64,000 nt of DNA from Aminobacter sp039907765. GTDB lineage: Bacteria; Pseudomonadota; Alphaproteobacteria; Rhizobiales; Rhizobiaceae. The notes beneath the pieces are model-generated. The model ran no database searches. It saw only the letters and a list, made by a program, of their open reading frames with translations, and was not told where the DNA came from. Shown here one piece after another: positions 43,783 to 52,892 of this stretch. Each line of letters begins with the position of its first letter. Positions within the stretch are counted from its first letter, which is position 1. The position numbers and the translations under genes were made by a program. Location of the stretch: assembly GCF_039907765.1 (NCBI RefSeq), contig NZ_JARDJI010000005.1, forward strand, positions 124,001 through 188,000, read 5' to 3'.

Positions 43783-45084
43783 CTAGTCCTTGCGATCGGC
43801 TCGCAGCTTCGCCCAGTAGTCGAGCCGCTTCTTCACGTCCCGTTCGAAGCCGCGCTCGTTGGGCACGTAGAATTCGCGACGATTGGGCCCGGCAAATTCG
43901 TCGGGCATGAATTCCTGGCCCGAAAACGCGTCCGGATAGTCGTGATCGTAGCGATAGCCCTCGTGGTAGCCGAGGTCCTTCATCAGCTTGGTCGGCGCGT
44001 TCAGGATGTGCTTCGGCGGCGCCAGCGATCCCGTCTGCTGGGCCAGTGCAATGGCCTGGTTGAAGCCCATGTAGGACGCGTTCGATTTCGGCGCGGTCGC
44101 CACATAGGTGATGGCCTGGGCCATGAACAGCCGCCCCTCGGGCCAGCCGACGCGTTCGAATGCCGTCCAGGCGGTAACGACCTGTTGCAGCGCCTGGGGA
44201 TCGGCCATGCCGACGTCCTCGGAGGCTGCGCAGGCAAGGCGACGGAAGATGGTGCCGGGATCCTCGCCGCCGACCACCATGCGCGCCGCCCAGTAGAGGG
44301 CGGCCTGCACGTCGCTGCCGCGCAGGCTTTTGTGGAAGCAGCTCAAAAGGTTGTAGTGCTCTTCCTGGCCCTTGTCGTAGACGGGAGCGCGCTTCTGCAC
44401 CGCTTCGGCCAGTCCCGCGACGTCCAGCACGGCGTCGGGCGGGAGCGCGAACAGTTCCTCGCACAGCCCGATGAGGTAGCGCCCGTCGCCGTCGGCCATG
44501 GTGAGCAGGGCGTCGCGGGCAGCCTCGTCCAGCGGCAGCTTCTTGCCGGTATGCGCCTCGGCCCTCGCGGCAAGGATCGCCAGATCCTCCTTCTCGAAAC
44601 GGCGGAGCGTGTAGACCTTGGCGCGCGACAGAAGTGCTGCAACCAGGCTGAAGCTCGGATTTTCCGTCGTGGCGCCGATCAGCACGATGGTGCCGTCCTC
44701 GACATGCGGCAGCAGCGCATCCTGGGTGGTCCGGTTGAAGCGATGCAGCTCGTCCACGAACACGACCGTCTGGCGCCCTGCCCCGCCGCGGAGCTGGCGG
44801 GCGGCCTCGACCACCTTGCGCAGGTCGGCGACGCCGGAAAGGACGGCCGAAAGCTGCACGAAGTCGAGGCCGACTTCCTTGGCGACCAGCCGCGCGATCG
44901 TCGTCTTGCCGACGCCCGGCGGCCCCCAGAGGATGAAGGACGAAACCTTGCGCGACTTCACCATGCGCCCGATGGGCCCGTCGGCGCCGAGCAGATGGTC
45001 CTGCCCGATGACCTCGGACAGGCGCTGCGGACGAAGCGTCTCGGCGAGCGGTCGCGGCGCTGCGTCGTCGAAGAGGGAACTCAC
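43783..45084 (-). CDS. rarA: Replication-associated recombination protein RarA (MgsA)
   Basis: The 433-residue AAA+ ATPase has Walker A GPPGVGKTTIARLVA near residue 55, Walker B VVFVDELHRFN, sensor TTENPSFS, and the RarA C-terminal region (ALYWAARMVVGGEDPGTIFRRL, AQAITYVATAPKSNA). RarA acts at stalled replication forks together with SSB. It lies 82 bp after the DegP-type protease gene, same strand, an order common in Rhizobiales. Confidence 0.96.
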   Translation of the reverse strand: MSSLFDDAAPRPLAETLRPQRLSEVIGQDHLLGADGPIGRMVKSRKVSSFILWGPPGVGKTTIARLVAKEVGLDFVQLSAVLSGVADLRKVVEAARQLRGGAGRQTVVFVDELHRFNRTTQDALLPHVEDGTIVLIGATTENPSFSLVAALLSRAKVYTLRRFEKEDLAILAARAEAHTGKKLPLDEAARDALLTMADGDGRYLIGLCEELFALPPDAVLDVAGLAEAVQKRAPVYDKGQEEHYNLLSCFHKSLRGSDVQAALYWAARMVVGGEDPGTIFRRLACAASEDVGMADPQALQQVVTAWTAFERVGWPEGRLFMAQAITYVATAPKSNASYMGFNQAIALAQQTGSLAPPKHILNAPTKLMKDLGYHEGYRYDHDYPDAFSGQEFMPDEFAGPNRREFYVPNERGFERDVKKRLDYWAKLRADRKD

Positions 45085-45166
45085 TGTGCAGCCCTCCCGA
45101 TCTCGTGGCTACCGTCCGCCCACATGACAGTCGTCGTCCTGAACATGATGCCGGATCATAGCACCG

Positions 45167-46651
45167 TCAGTAGCGCAGCATCTGCCGCATGACGCGGCCA
45201 TCGCGCTCGACGGTGAACCGCCACCAGCGCGAATCCTCCTCGGAGAGCTGTTTCAACTGCTGCGCGGTGGCGATCTCTTCGCCGTTGAGCTCGCGGACGA
45301 TGTCGCCGCGCCTGAAGCCGAAGCCGGCGGCGGGCGATCCGCCATCGACATCGACGATCACCACGCCCTTGGTTCCGTTGGCGACACGCAGCCGCTGCGC
45401 AAGGCGCGGCGAAAGCTCCGCCACCTTGGCGCCGGCGAAGGGGCTGCGCCCGCGCAGCAGGACTTCGTTTGCGCTGGTGCCCTCGGGGGCGCGCTCGAGC
45501 GCGACCTCGACCGCCTTCTCCTCTCCCTTGCTCAACACCTGCAGCGTCGCCTTGCCGCCGATCGGCTGCGTGGCCATGCGGTAGTCGAGCGCTTCCATGT
45601 GCTCCACGGCCTTGCCGTTGAAGGCCAGCACCACGTCACCGGGCTTGAGCCCGGCGCGCGCCGCCGGTCCGTTGTCGTCGACGGACGAGATCAGGGCCCC
45701 CGTGGGATGGTCCATGCCAAGCGATTCGGCGATCTGCGGAGTCACGGGTTCGAAGGTCGCTCCGACGAAGGGTCGCTCGAAGAACTGCGCGCCGCTCTTC
45801 GCGGCGTCGGTGAAGGCCCGTACCATGTTGGACGGAATTGCAAAGCCGATGCCGATCGAACCGCCGCCGCGGCTGAAGATGGCGGTGTTGATGCCGACGA
45901 GTTGGCCGCCCATGTTGATGAGCGCACCGCCCGAATTGCCGGGATTGATGGCGGCATCGGTCTGGATGAAGAAGCTGGAATCGGCGACGCCGATATGGGT
46001 GCGCGCCAGCGCCGAGACGATGCCGCTGGTGGTCGTCTGCCCGACACCGAACGGATTGCCGATGGCAAGCACCAGGTCGCCGACCTGCAGCGCATCCGAA
46101 TCGCCGATCGGCACGGTCGGGAACGGCTTGTCCGAATCGATCTTCAGCACCGCGAGGTCGAGCGTCTCGTCCTTGAGCAGGATCTTGCTCGTGAACTCGC
46201 GGCCGTCCGAGAGAGCCACCTTCACCTGGTCGGCGTCCTGCACCACGTGATTGTTGGTGACGACGATGCCGCTCGCATCGACCATGACGCCCGAACCGAG
46301 CGACGAGCGCTGGCGCGGCGCGGCGCGGCCGAAGAACTGTTCGAAGAACGGGTCGCCTTCGAAAGGCGAGCGCACCTTGGCCTGCTGCGAGGCGTAGACG
46401 TTGACCACGGCCGCGGCAGTGTCCTTGACCAGCGGCGCGAAGGACAACTGCATCTCCTCGCGGCCGAACGGCACCCGGCGGTCCGGCCCCGGCGTGGCGG
46501 AGCCGTCGCCCTTGCCGCCGCTCAACAGGTCGGTCAGCACGTCCGAGAGGCCCGGGTCCTCAGCCGGCTTGGCGGCCTCCTGGGCCGTGGCTGCCCCCGC
46601 GACCGCCATCCAGCCGCACAGCAGGAGCAGGGAAAGTCGTTTCGCGCGCAT
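45167..46651 (-). CDS. DegP/HtrA-type periplasmic serine protease
   Basis: The start MRAKRLSLLLLCGW follows GGAGG by 8 nt and gives 494 residues with a signal peptide ending near TAQ. The catalytic triad is visible: His in TNNHVVQDAD, Asp in DETLDLAVLKID, and Ser in NPGNSGGALIN. Two PDZ domains follow. DegP/DegQ proteases degrade misfolded envelope proteins. The long Met-rich upstream extension is rejected. Paralogue choice (degP, degQ or mucD) is not decidable here. Confidence 0.93.
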   Translation of the reverse strand: MRAKRLSLLLLCGWMAVAGAATAQEAAKPAEDPGLSDVLTDLLSGGKGDGSATPGPDRRVPFGREEMQLSFAPLVKDTAAAVVNVYASQQAKVRSPFEGDPFFEQFFGRAAPRQRSSLGSGVMVDASGIVVTNNHVVQDADQVKVALSDGREFTSKILLKDETLDLAVLKIDSDKPFPTVPIGDSDALQVGDLVLAIGNPFGVGQTTTSGIVSALARTHIGVADSSFFIQTDAAINPGNSGGALINMGGQLVGINTAIFSRGGGSIGIGFAIPSNMVRAFTDAAKSGAQFFERPFVGATFEPVTPQIAESLGMDHPTGALISSVDDNGPAARAGLKPGDVVLAFNGKAVEHMEALDYRMATQPIGGKATLQVLSKGEEKAVEVALERAPEGTSANEVLLRGRSPFAGAKVAELSPRLAQRLRVANGTKGVVIVDVDGGSPAAGFGFRRGDIVRELNGEEIATAQQLKQLSEEDSRWWRFTVERDGRVMRQMLRY

Positions 46652-46789
46652 CGCGAATCCTCCAAAGCTTGTTGCCGCCATTGTTCCGACGATTGTGCAA
46701 AATGAAAGGCTGCAGAGGCCGCGAAGTCGCGATTTTCCGCGCACTTGGCAAATCTTGCGGAAGGACTGCTGAAGGCTGCGCCATCCGCC

Positions 46790-46818
46790 CAAAACAAAAG
46801 GGGCCGCAAGGGCCCCTT
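46790..46818 (-). terminator. Terminator of the ribosomal operon after rplQ
   Basis: On the minus strand AAGGGGCC and GGCCCCTT (46798-46818) form an 8-bp stem followed by TTTGTTTT. It lies about 30 bp beyond the rplQ stop and ends the long ribosomal run. Confidence 0.85.
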
Positions 46819-46847
46819 CGGTCAATTCGCGTCAGGCAGATGCCCGA

Positions 46848-47276
46848 TCAAGCAGCTTCGGCTTCGTTCGCAGCTTCAGCCTCGAGACGAACGCGGTCGC
46901 CGGCGCCCTTGGCCGAGGTGTCGCGATCGACGAACTCGATGACCGCGAGCGGCGCGTTGTCGCCGTGACGGAAGCCCGCCTTCATGATGCGCAGGTAGCC
47001 GCCGTGACGCTGGGCATAGCGCGGAGCAATCGTGTCGAACAGGCGCTTGACGACGTGCTCGTTGCCGATCTGGGCGATGACCTGACGGCGAGCGTGCAGG
47101 TCGCCGCGCTTGCCGAGGGTGATCAGCTTCTCGACGATCGGACGCAGGTCCTTCGCCTTCGGCAGGGTGGTGACGATCTGCTCATGCTCGAGCAGCGAAA
47201 CGGCGAGGTTCGCAAACATCGCCTTGCGGTGGCTTGCACTGCGGCTGAACCGGCGGCCGGCAAATCCATGGCGCAT
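46848..47276 (-). CDS. rplQ: 50S ribosomal protein L17
   Basis: The 142-residue protein has the L17 core (MRHGFAGRRFSRSASHRKAM, LRPIVEKLITLGKRGDLHAR) and a C-terminal Ala/Glu-rich tail seen in alphaproteobacteria. It binds 23S rRNA near the exit tunnel. It is the last gene of the run, 39 bp after rpoA, and is followed by a strong terminator. Confidence 0.97.
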   Translation of the reverse strand: MRHGFAGRRFSRSASHRKAMFANLAVSLLEHEQIVTTLPKAKDLRPIVEKLITLGKRGDLHARRQVIAQIGNEHVVKRLFDTIAPRYAQRHGGYLRIMKAGFRHGDNAPLAVIEFVDRDTSAKGAGDRVRLEAEAANEAEAA

Positions 47277-47315
47277 GGTTCTTCTCCTTTGGGTCTGGTT
47301 CTAGAGGCCTGGGCC

Positions 47316-48326
47316 TCAGTATTGATCTTCGTAACGCTTGGCGAGGTCTTCGATGTTTTCCGGCGGCCAGTCCGGCACTTCCATGCCGAGGTGCAGCCCC
47401 ATCGCGGCCAGGACTTCCTTGATCTCGTTGAGCGACTTGCGGCCGAAGTTCGGCGTACGCAGCATCTCGGCTTCCGTCTTCTGGATCAGGTCGCCGATGT
47501 AAACGATGTTGTCGTTCTTGAGGCAGTTGGCCGAACGGACAGAAAGCTCGAGTTCGTCGACCTTCTTGAGCAGCGCCGGGTTGAAGGCGAGCTCGGTGAC
47601 GGCCTCGGCAGCCGTTTCCTTCTGCGGTTCCTCGAAGTTGACGAACAGCGCGAGCTGGTCCTGCAGGATGCGCGCAGCAAAGGCCACCGCGTCCTCGCCC
47701 GTGATCGAACCGTCGGTCTCGATGGTCATGGTCAGCTTGTCGTAGTCGAGAACCTGGCCCTCGCGGGTGTTTTCGACCTTGTACGAAACCTTCTTGACCG
47801 GCGAGTACAGGCTGTCGACCGGGATGAGGCCGATCGGCGCGTCTTCGGCGCGGTTACGCTCGGCGGGCACGTAGCCCTTGCCGGTGTCGACCGTGAACTC
47901 CATCCGGATCTCGGCGCCCTCGTCGAGGGTGCAAATGACGTGATCCGGGTTCAGGATCTCGACGTCGCCGACCGTCTGGATGTCGCCGGCGAGCACGGCA
48001 CCGGGGCCCTGCTTGCGAACGACCATGCGCTTCGGGCCATCGCCTTCCATGCGGATGGCGATTTCCTTGATGTTGAGCACGATGTCGGTGACGTCCTCAC
48101 GAACGCCGCCGATCGAGGAGAACTCGTGCAGCACGCCGTCGATCTGGACGGCAGTGACGGCCGCGCCACGCAGCGACGACAAGAGCACGCGACGGAGCGC
48201 GTTGCCCAGCGTCAGGCCGAAACCGCGTTCCAGCGGCTCCGCGACCAGCGTGGTCAGAGTCTTGTTCTTTGACGAGAACTCGATCTTGTTCGGCTTGATC
48301 AGTTCCTGCCAGTTTTTCTGGATCAT
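47316..48326 (-). CDS. rpoA: RNA polymerase alpha subunit
   Basis: The start MIQKNWQELIKPNKIE gives 336 residues. The N-terminal dimerisation domain (PLERGFGLTLGNALRRVLLSS) and C-terminal domain that contacts UP elements and activators (VYIGDLIQKTEAEMLRTPNFGRKSLNEIK) are both complete. It lies between rpsK and rplQ as in most bacteria. The upstream part of the open frame is non-coding. Confidence 0.98.
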   Translation of the reverse strand: MIQKNWQELIKPNKIEFSSKNKTLTTLVAEPLERGFGLTLGNALRRVLLSSLRGAAVTAVQIDGVLHEFSSIGGVREDVTDIVLNIKEIAIRMEGDGPKRMVVRKQGPGAVLAGDIQTVGDVEILNPDHVICTLDEGAEIRMEFTVDTGKGYVPAERNRAEDAPIGLIPVDSLYSPVKKVSYKVENTREGQVLDYDKLTMTIETDGSITGEDAVAFAARILQDQLALFVNFEEPQKETAAEAVTELAFNPALLKKVDELELSVRSANCLKNDNIVYIGDLIQKTEAEMLRTPNFGRKSLNEIKEVLAAMGLHLGMEVPDWPPENIEDLAKRYEDQY

Positions 48327-48423
48327 ATTCGCTTCCTTCCGATACCCCGCCACCATCCAATCGTGGCGAGCGAACTGGAAGCCGCAGACGAGCGCCTGGG
48401 CGCCGTGCGGCGGTGAAATGTGC

Positions 48424-48813
48424 TTAGACGCGACGCTTCTTGCGCGGGCGGCAGCCATTGTGCGGGATCGGCGTCACGTCGCGGATCGACGTGATGGTGA
48501 AACCCGCAGCCTGGAGCGCGCGCAGCGCCGACTCACGACCGGAACCGGGTCCGCAAACCTCGACCTCGAGGGTGCGCATACCGTGCTCCTGGGCCTTCTT
48601 GGCAGCATCCTCGGCAGCCATCTGGGCCGCGAAGGGGGTCGACTTGCGCGAACCCTTGAAGCCCTGGGCACCGGCCGACGACCAGGCAATCGCATTGCCC
48701 TGCGCGTCGGAGATGGTGATCATGGTGTTGTTGAAGGTCGAATTGACGTGGGCAACGCCCGACGAGATGTTCTTGCGTTCGCGACGACGAACGCGGCCGG
48801 CTTCCTTGGCCAT
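48424..48813 (-). CDS. rpsK: 30S ribosomal protein S11
   Basis: The 129-residue protein starts MAKEAGRVRRRERKN, an alphaproteobacterial form, with the S11 core HVNSTFNNTMITI and CGPGSGRESALRAL, and the C-terminal TPIPHNGCRPRKKRRV. It lines the mRNA path on the platform of the 30S subunit. It is separated from rpsM by 127 bp that contain a strong hairpin. Confidence 0.97.
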   Translation of the reverse strand: MAKEAGRVRRRERKNISSGVAHVNSTFNNTMITISDAQGNAIAWSSAGAQGFKGSRKSTPFAAQMAAEDAAKKAQEHGMRTLEVEVCGPGSGRESALRALQAAGFTITSIRDVTPIPHNGCRPRKKRRV

Positions 48814-48911
48814 GGTAGTCCTTTCGGTTGATCTCTTCACCGCCGTAACGCCAGCGGCTACACCAGCCTGCATTTAAGGTGCCAGGCCGAACACCCGCCA
48901 AAAAGGCGAAA

Positions 48912-48933
48912 CCGGCGGGCCTAAACCCGCCGG
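48912..48933 (-). terminator. Terminator-like hairpin between rpsM and rpsK
   Basis: CCGGCGGG and CCCGCCGG form a perfect 8-bp stem (6-nt loop) right after the rpsM stop; on the minus strand it is followed by TTTCGCCTTTTT. It may attenuate transcription into the alpha-operon part (rpsK, rpoA, rplQ) or protect the upstream mRNA. Confidence 0.6.
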
Positions 48934-48940
48934 GAAAACC

Positions 48941-49309
48941 TTACTTCTTCTTGCCGGCGATCGCCTTGGCCGGACCCTTGCGGGTGCGGGCGTTGGTGTG
49001 CGTGCGCTGACCGCGCACCGGCAGCGAACGACGGTGACGCAGGCCGCGGTAGCAGCCGAGGTCCATCAGACGCTTGATGTTGATCGAAACTTCGCGGCGC
49101 AGATCGCCTTCGACCTGATAGTCGCGGTCGATCGTCTCGCGGATCGCCAGAACTTCCGCGTCGGTCAGCTGGTTGACGCGACGCTCGGCCGGGATGCCGA
49201 CCTTCTCGACGATCTCCTGGGCGAACTTCTTGCCAATGCCGTGGATGTACTGAAGCGCGATCACGACGCGCTTGTTGGTCGGAATATTGACGCCGGCTAT
49301 ACGAGCCAT
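48941..49309 (-). CDS. rpsM: 30S ribosomal protein S13
   Basis: The 122-residue protein has the S13 start MARIAGVNIPTNKRVVIALQ, the HhH region YIHGIGKKFAQEI and the C-terminal basic tail RGQRTHTNARTRKGPAKAIAGKKK in two parts. It contacts the P-site tRNA and L5. The gene follows adk by 184 bp. No rpmJ (L36) gene lies between, as is usual in this group. Confidence 0.97.
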   Translation of the reverse strand: MARIAGVNIPTNKRVVIALQYIHGIGKKFAQEIVEKVGIPAERRVNQLTDAEVLAIRETIDRDYQVEGDLRREVSINIKRLMDLGCYRGLRHRRSLPVRGQRTHTNARTRKGPAKAIAGKKK

Positions 49310-49445
49310 CTTTTCACTCCATTTGGGCCGGACCGTGCCGGCGCTTCAAGTTGTCCCGCGTCCGGTGGAGGCCGGCCCTTGCGGGTTTTCCGTATCAATG
49401 CTTGTGCATGCCCTCAGGGGCAAACAAAATCATGCCTGAATGGAA

Positions 49446-49476
49446 GACGGGCCGCCATACTCCGGATCGGCCCGTC
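49446..49476 (-). promoter_or_regulatory. Hairpin in the adk-rpsM gap
   Basis: GACGGGCCG and CGGCCCGTC form a perfect 9-bp stem with a 13-nt loop, starting 18 bp after the adk stop. No T-run follows on the minus strand, so an mRNA-processing or regulatory structure is as likely as a terminator. Confidence 0.45.
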
Positions 49477-49493
49477 CGTCAAGACCCCCGGCG

Positions 49494-50087
49494 CTAATTG
49501 CGCAGCGTATCCGCCAGGACCGCGTCGATCTGAGCGGTCACGTTGTCGATCTCGGCCATGCCGTCGACCTGCTTCAAGAGGTCGTTGGCGTAGTAGTAGC
49601 CGATCAGCGGGGCGGTCTTCTTGTAGTACTCCCGGAGGCGTTCGTCGAACACTTCCGGATTGTCATCCTTGCGCGGCGGAAGGCCGGCGGCCTTCGCCTC
49701 CTCGGCACGCTTGACGATTCGGCCGACCAGCGCCTTGTCGTCGACGACGAGCTCGACGACCACGTCAAGCGGCATGCCGCGCTCGGCGAGCATGTCGGCG
49801 ACGGCATCGGCCTGGGCCAGCGTGCGCGGATAGCCGTCGAGGATGAAGCCGCGGGCGCAGTCATCCTGGTCGATGCGCTCGGCGACGATCGCGTTGACGA
49901 TCTCGTCGGACACCAGACCGCCGGCATCCATCACCGCCTTGGCACGCAGTCCAACTTCCGTCTTGGCTCCGACGGCTGCCCGCAGCATGTCACCGGTTGA
50001 AAGTTGAGGTATGCCGTGCTTTTCGACCAGCCTCTGTGCTTGCGTCCCCTTGCCCGCCCCCGGCGGTCCAAGCAATATCAGCCTCAT
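49494..50087 (-). CDS. adk: Adenylate kinase
   Basis: Adk interconverts ATP, ADP and AMP. The 197-residue protein has the P-loop MRLILLGPPGAGKGTQ, the AMP-binding region STGDMLRAAVGA and FILDGYPRTLAQADA. It is the short form without the LID zinc insert, typical of alphaproteobacteria. Its ATG overlaps the secY stop by 4 bp (ATGA), so it is translationally coupled. Confidence 0.97.
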   Translation of the reverse strand: MRLILLGPPGAGKGTQAQRLVEKHGIPQLSTGDMLRAAVGAKTEVGLRAKAVMDAGGLVSDEIVNAIVAERIDQDDCARGFILDGYPRTLAQADAVADMLAERGMPLDVVVELVVDDKALVGRIVKRAEEAKAAGLPPRKDDNPEVFDERLREYYKKTAPLIGYYYANDLLKQVDGMAEIDNVTAQIDAVLADTLRN

Positions 50088-51424
50088 CTTCCCCTCTTAC
50101 CTCCGCGGAGCTTCGACTTCTTGATCAGACCCTCATACTGATGGGCGATCAGGTGACCCTGAATCTGCGCCACCGTGTCGAGAGTTACATTGACGACGAT
50201 GAGAAGCGAAGTACCACCAAGGTAGAAGGGCACGCCCGTCCACGAAATCAGGAACTCCGGGATCAAGCAGATGACCACGAGGTATGCCGTGCCGATGACG
50301 GTGATGCGTGTCAGCACGTAGTCGATGTATTCGGCGGTGCGTTCACCCGGACGGTATCCGGGAATGAAGCCGGAGTGCTTCTTCAGCTGGTCGGCCGTGT
50401 CCTTCGGATTGAACACGATCGCCGTGTAGAAGAAGGAGAAGAAGATGATCATGCCGGCATAGAGCGCCATGTAGAGCGGCTGGCCGTGGCCGAGGGCCGC
50501 CATGATCGCGCTTGCCCAGCCGGGCAGCGTCGTCGTGTTGGCGAAGCCGGCAAAGGTCGCGGGCAGCAAGAGCAGCGACGAGGCGAAGATCGGCGGAATC
50601 ACGCCCGAGGTGTTCAGCTTCAGCGGCAGGTGCGAGGTGTCGCCCTGGAACATGCGGTTGCCGATCTGGCGCTTCGGATACTGGATCAGCAGGCGGCGCT
50701 GGGCGCGCTCGAAGAAGACGATCACGGCGATCAGGACGATCGCAAGCACGATGATCGCCAGGATCAGGCCCGTGGACAGGGCGCCGGTGCGGCCGAGTTC
50801 CAGAGTGCCGCTGATCGCGCTCGGCAGGCCGGCGACGATGCCGGCGAAGATGATGAGCGAAATGCCGTTGCCGATGCCGCGGGCGGTGATCTGCTCGCCG
50901 AGCCACATCAGGAACATGGTGCCGCCGACGAGCGTGATGACCGTCGAGGCGCGGAAGAACATGCCGGGATCGGCGACGATGCCATTGCCGCTCTCGAGCC
51001 CGACGGAAATGCCGTAGGCCTGGACGAGTGCGAGAAGGACCGTGCCGTAGCGGGTGTACTGATTGATGATCTTGCGGCCCGCCTCGCCTTCCTTCTTCAG
51101 CGCTTCAAGCGACGGGATGACCGACGTCATGAGCTGCATGATGATGGAGGCGGAGATGTAGGGCATGATGCCCAGGGCAAAGATCGCCATGCGCTGCACG
51201 GCACCGCCGGCGAACATGTTGAAGATGCCGAGGACGCCGCGGCTCTGCTGGGTGAAGGCCTGGGCGAAGGCGTCGGGATTGATTCCCGGGAGCGGAATGT
51301 AGGTTCCGAGGCGATAGACGAGCAACGCGCCGAGGGTGAACCAGATGCGCTTCTTGAGATCTTCGGCCTTGGCGAAGGCTGCGAAATTCAGATTGGATGC
51401 AAGTTGTTCTGCAGCCGATGCCAT
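50084..51424 (-). CDS. secY: Preprotein translocase subunit SecY
   Basis: SecY is the protein-conducting channel of the inner membrane. The start MASAAEQLASNLNFAAFAK gives 446 residues with ten transmembrane helices; the plug region near LFNMFAGGAVQR and the C-terminal cytoplasmic loop KHSGFIPGYRPGERTAEYID are clear. It is 130 bp after rplO, in a gap with a strong hairpin, and overlaps adk by 4 bp. Confidence 0.97.
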   Translation of the reverse strand: MASAAEQLASNLNFAAFAKAEDLKKRIWFTLGALLVYRLGTYIPLPGINPDAFAQAFTQQSRGVLGIFNMFAGGAVQRMAIFALGIMPYISASIIMQLMTSVIPSLEALKKEGEAGRKIINQYTRYGTVLLALVQAYGISVGLESGNGIVADPGMFFRASTVITLVGGTMFLMWLGEQITARGIGNGISLIIFAGIVAGLPSAISGTLELGRTGALSTGLILAIIVLAIVLIAVIVFFERAQRRLLIQYPKRQIGNRMFQGDTSHLPLKLNTSGVIPPIFASSLLLLPATFAGFANTTTLPGWASAIMAALGHGQPLYMALYAGMIIFFSFFYTAIVFNPKDTADQLKKHSGFIPGYRPGERTAEYIDYVLTRITVIGTAYLVVICLIPEFLISWTGVPFYLGGTSLLIVVNVTLDTVAQIQGHLIAHQYEGLIKKSKLRGGKRGR

Positions 51425-51517
51425 AGAGGACACTCCCTTGGTCACGCCGCATGCCGCAAGCCGGCGCGGCGTGAGTCACCGAAGCCACGAAATAGGCTTC
51501 GGACGGTAAACATGCAA

Positions 51518-51539
51518 GCGGCGGTATCTCTACCGCCGC
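51518..51539 (-). promoter_or_regulatory. Hairpin in the rplO-secY gap
   Basis: GCGGCGGTA-TCTC-TACCGCCGC is a perfect 9-bp stem with a 4-nt loop, 16 bp after the rplO stop. It lacks a T-run, so it may set mRNA stability between the ribosomal and membrane-protein genes. Confidence 0.5.
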
Positions 51540-51554
51540 CAGCTCGCAAACCTT

Positions 51555-52028
51555 TTACTCGGCAGCTGCCGTTTCGGGCAGCTTCACCGATCCTCCGGCC
51601 TTCTCGATCTTCTCGATCGCCGGCTTGGAGGCGCCGGCCACGTCGAAGGCCACCTTGGCCTTCAGCTCGCCGTCGCCGAGGATCCGCACGCCGTCCTTGA
51701 CGCGGCGGATCACGCCGGCCTTGACGAGTGCCTCGCCATTCACGGTTTCCTTCGCGTCGAGCTTCTTGGCATCGATCGCGGCCTGGATGCGGGCCAGCGA
51801 AACGGTGACGAAGCTCTTGGCGAAGATGTTGTTGAAGCCGCGCTTGGGCAGACGGCGATAGAGCGGCATCTGGCCACCCTCGAAGCCGTTGATCGCGACG
51901 CCCGAACGGGACTTCTGGCCCTTGACGCCGCGGCCGCCGGTCTTGCCGGAGCCCGAGCCGATGCCACGGCCCAGGCGCTTCTTCGAATGGGTCGCGCCGG
52001 AGTTGTCACGCAGATCGTTGAGTTTCAT
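51555..52028 (-). CDS. rplO: 50S ribosomal protein L15
   Basis: The 157-residue protein starts MKLNDLRDNSGATHSKKRLG, with the Gly/Arg-rich N terminus (GRGIGSGSGKTGGRGVKGQKSR in two parts) and GFEGGQMPLYRRLPKRGF that thread into 23S rRNA. It follows rpmD by 21 bp and precedes secY. Confidence 0.97.
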   Translation of the reverse strand: MKLNDLRDNSGATHSKKRLGRGIGSGSGKTGGRGVKGQKSRSGVAINGFEGGQMPLYRRLPKRGFNNIFAKSFVTVSLARIQAAIDAKKLDAKETVNGEALVKAGVIRRVKDGVRILGDGELKAKVAFDVAGASKPAIEKIEKAGGSVKLPETAAAE

Positions 52029-52049
52029 GTCCTGTCTCCTGCGCTCGGC

Positions 52050-52247
52050 TTAGGCCTCGTCCACGACGCGGACGAGGTGCTGCACAGCAGCGATCATGCC
52101 GCGAACCGAAGGAGTGTCCTCCAGGGTGCGCTTGCGATGCATCTTGTTGAGGCCGAGGCCGACCAGCGTGGCACGCTGCTCCTTCGGCCGGCGGATCGGG
52201 CTGCCGATCTGCTCGACGGTGATGGTCTTGGTTGCTTTCTTGGCCAT
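52050..52247 (-). CDS. rpmD: 50S ribosomal protein L30
   Basis: The 65-residue protein (MAKKATKTITVEQIGSPIRR) has the L30 core QIGSPIRRPKEQRATLVGLG and LNKMHRKRTLEDTPSVRGMI. The length is normal. It lies between rpsE (25 bp) and rplO (21 bp). Confidence 0.96.
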   Translation of the reverse strand: MAKKATKTITVEQIGSPIRRPKEQRATLVGLGLNKMHRKRTLEDTPSVRGMIAAVQHLVRVVDEA

Positions 52248-52272
52248 GGTCTAGATCCCCTGGTCCCAGCGA

Positions 52273-52848
52273 CTATTCTTCTGCCGCGACCGCGGAACCG
52301 CGGCGGGCCTGAAGCGTCGAGTACTTGATGCCGCGCTGCGCAGCCACATCCTTCGGATGCATCTGGCTCTTCAGCGCATCGAAGGTCGCACGAACCATGT
52401 TGTACGGGTTCGAAGAACCCATCGACTTGGCGACGACGTCGTGCATGCCGAGCGTCTCGAAGACGGCGCGCATCGGGCCGCCGGCGATGATACCGGTACC
52501 CTGCTTGGCCGAACGCAGCAGAACGCGGCCTGCGCCCCAACGGCCTTCGACGTCATGGTGCAGCGTGCGGCCCGAGCGGAGCGGCACGAAGATCATGTCG
52601 CGCTTGGCCGACTCGGTGGCCTTGCGGATGGCTTCCGGCACTTCGCGCGCCTTGCCATGACCGAAGCCGACGCGGCCCTTCTGGTCGCCGACGACGACGA
52701 GCGCTGCGAAGCCGAAACGCCGGCCGCCCTTGACGACCTTGGCGACGCGGTTGATGTGAACGAGCTTGTCGACGAATTCGCTGTCGCGCTCTTCACGGTC
52801 ACGGCTGCGCTCGCGATCGCGGCCGCCGTCCCTACGTTCTTGTGCCAT
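52273..52848 (-). CDS. rpsE: 30S ribosomal protein S5
   Basis: The start MAQERRDGGRDRERSRDREE gives 191 residues; the charged N-terminal extension is typical of alphaproteobacteria. The core is FVDKLVHINRVAKVVKGGRR, GFGHGKAREVPEAI and GGPMRAVFETLGM. S5 helps decoding accuracy. The gap to rplR (129 bp) contains a 10-bp hairpin. Confidence 0.97.
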   Translation of the reverse strand: MAQERRDGGRDRERSRDREERDSEFVDKLVHINRVAKVVKGGRRFGFAALVVVGDQKGRVGFGHGKAREVPEAIRKATESAKRDMIFVPLRSGRTLHHDVEGRWGAGRVLLRSAKQGTGIIAGGPMRAVFETLGMHDVVAKSMGSSNPYNMVRATFDALKSQMHPKDVAAQRGIKYSTLQARRGSAVAAEE

Positions 52849-52892
52849 ATTCCTGTCCTTGTTCTTTTCCGGAAGCACGGGGTTAAAACGAC

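Noticed and set aside
49310..49493. rpmJ (L36) gene in the adk-rpsM gap
   Set aside because: No 41-residue Lys/Cys-rich frame is present; in alphaproteobacteria rpmJ is usually elsewhere.
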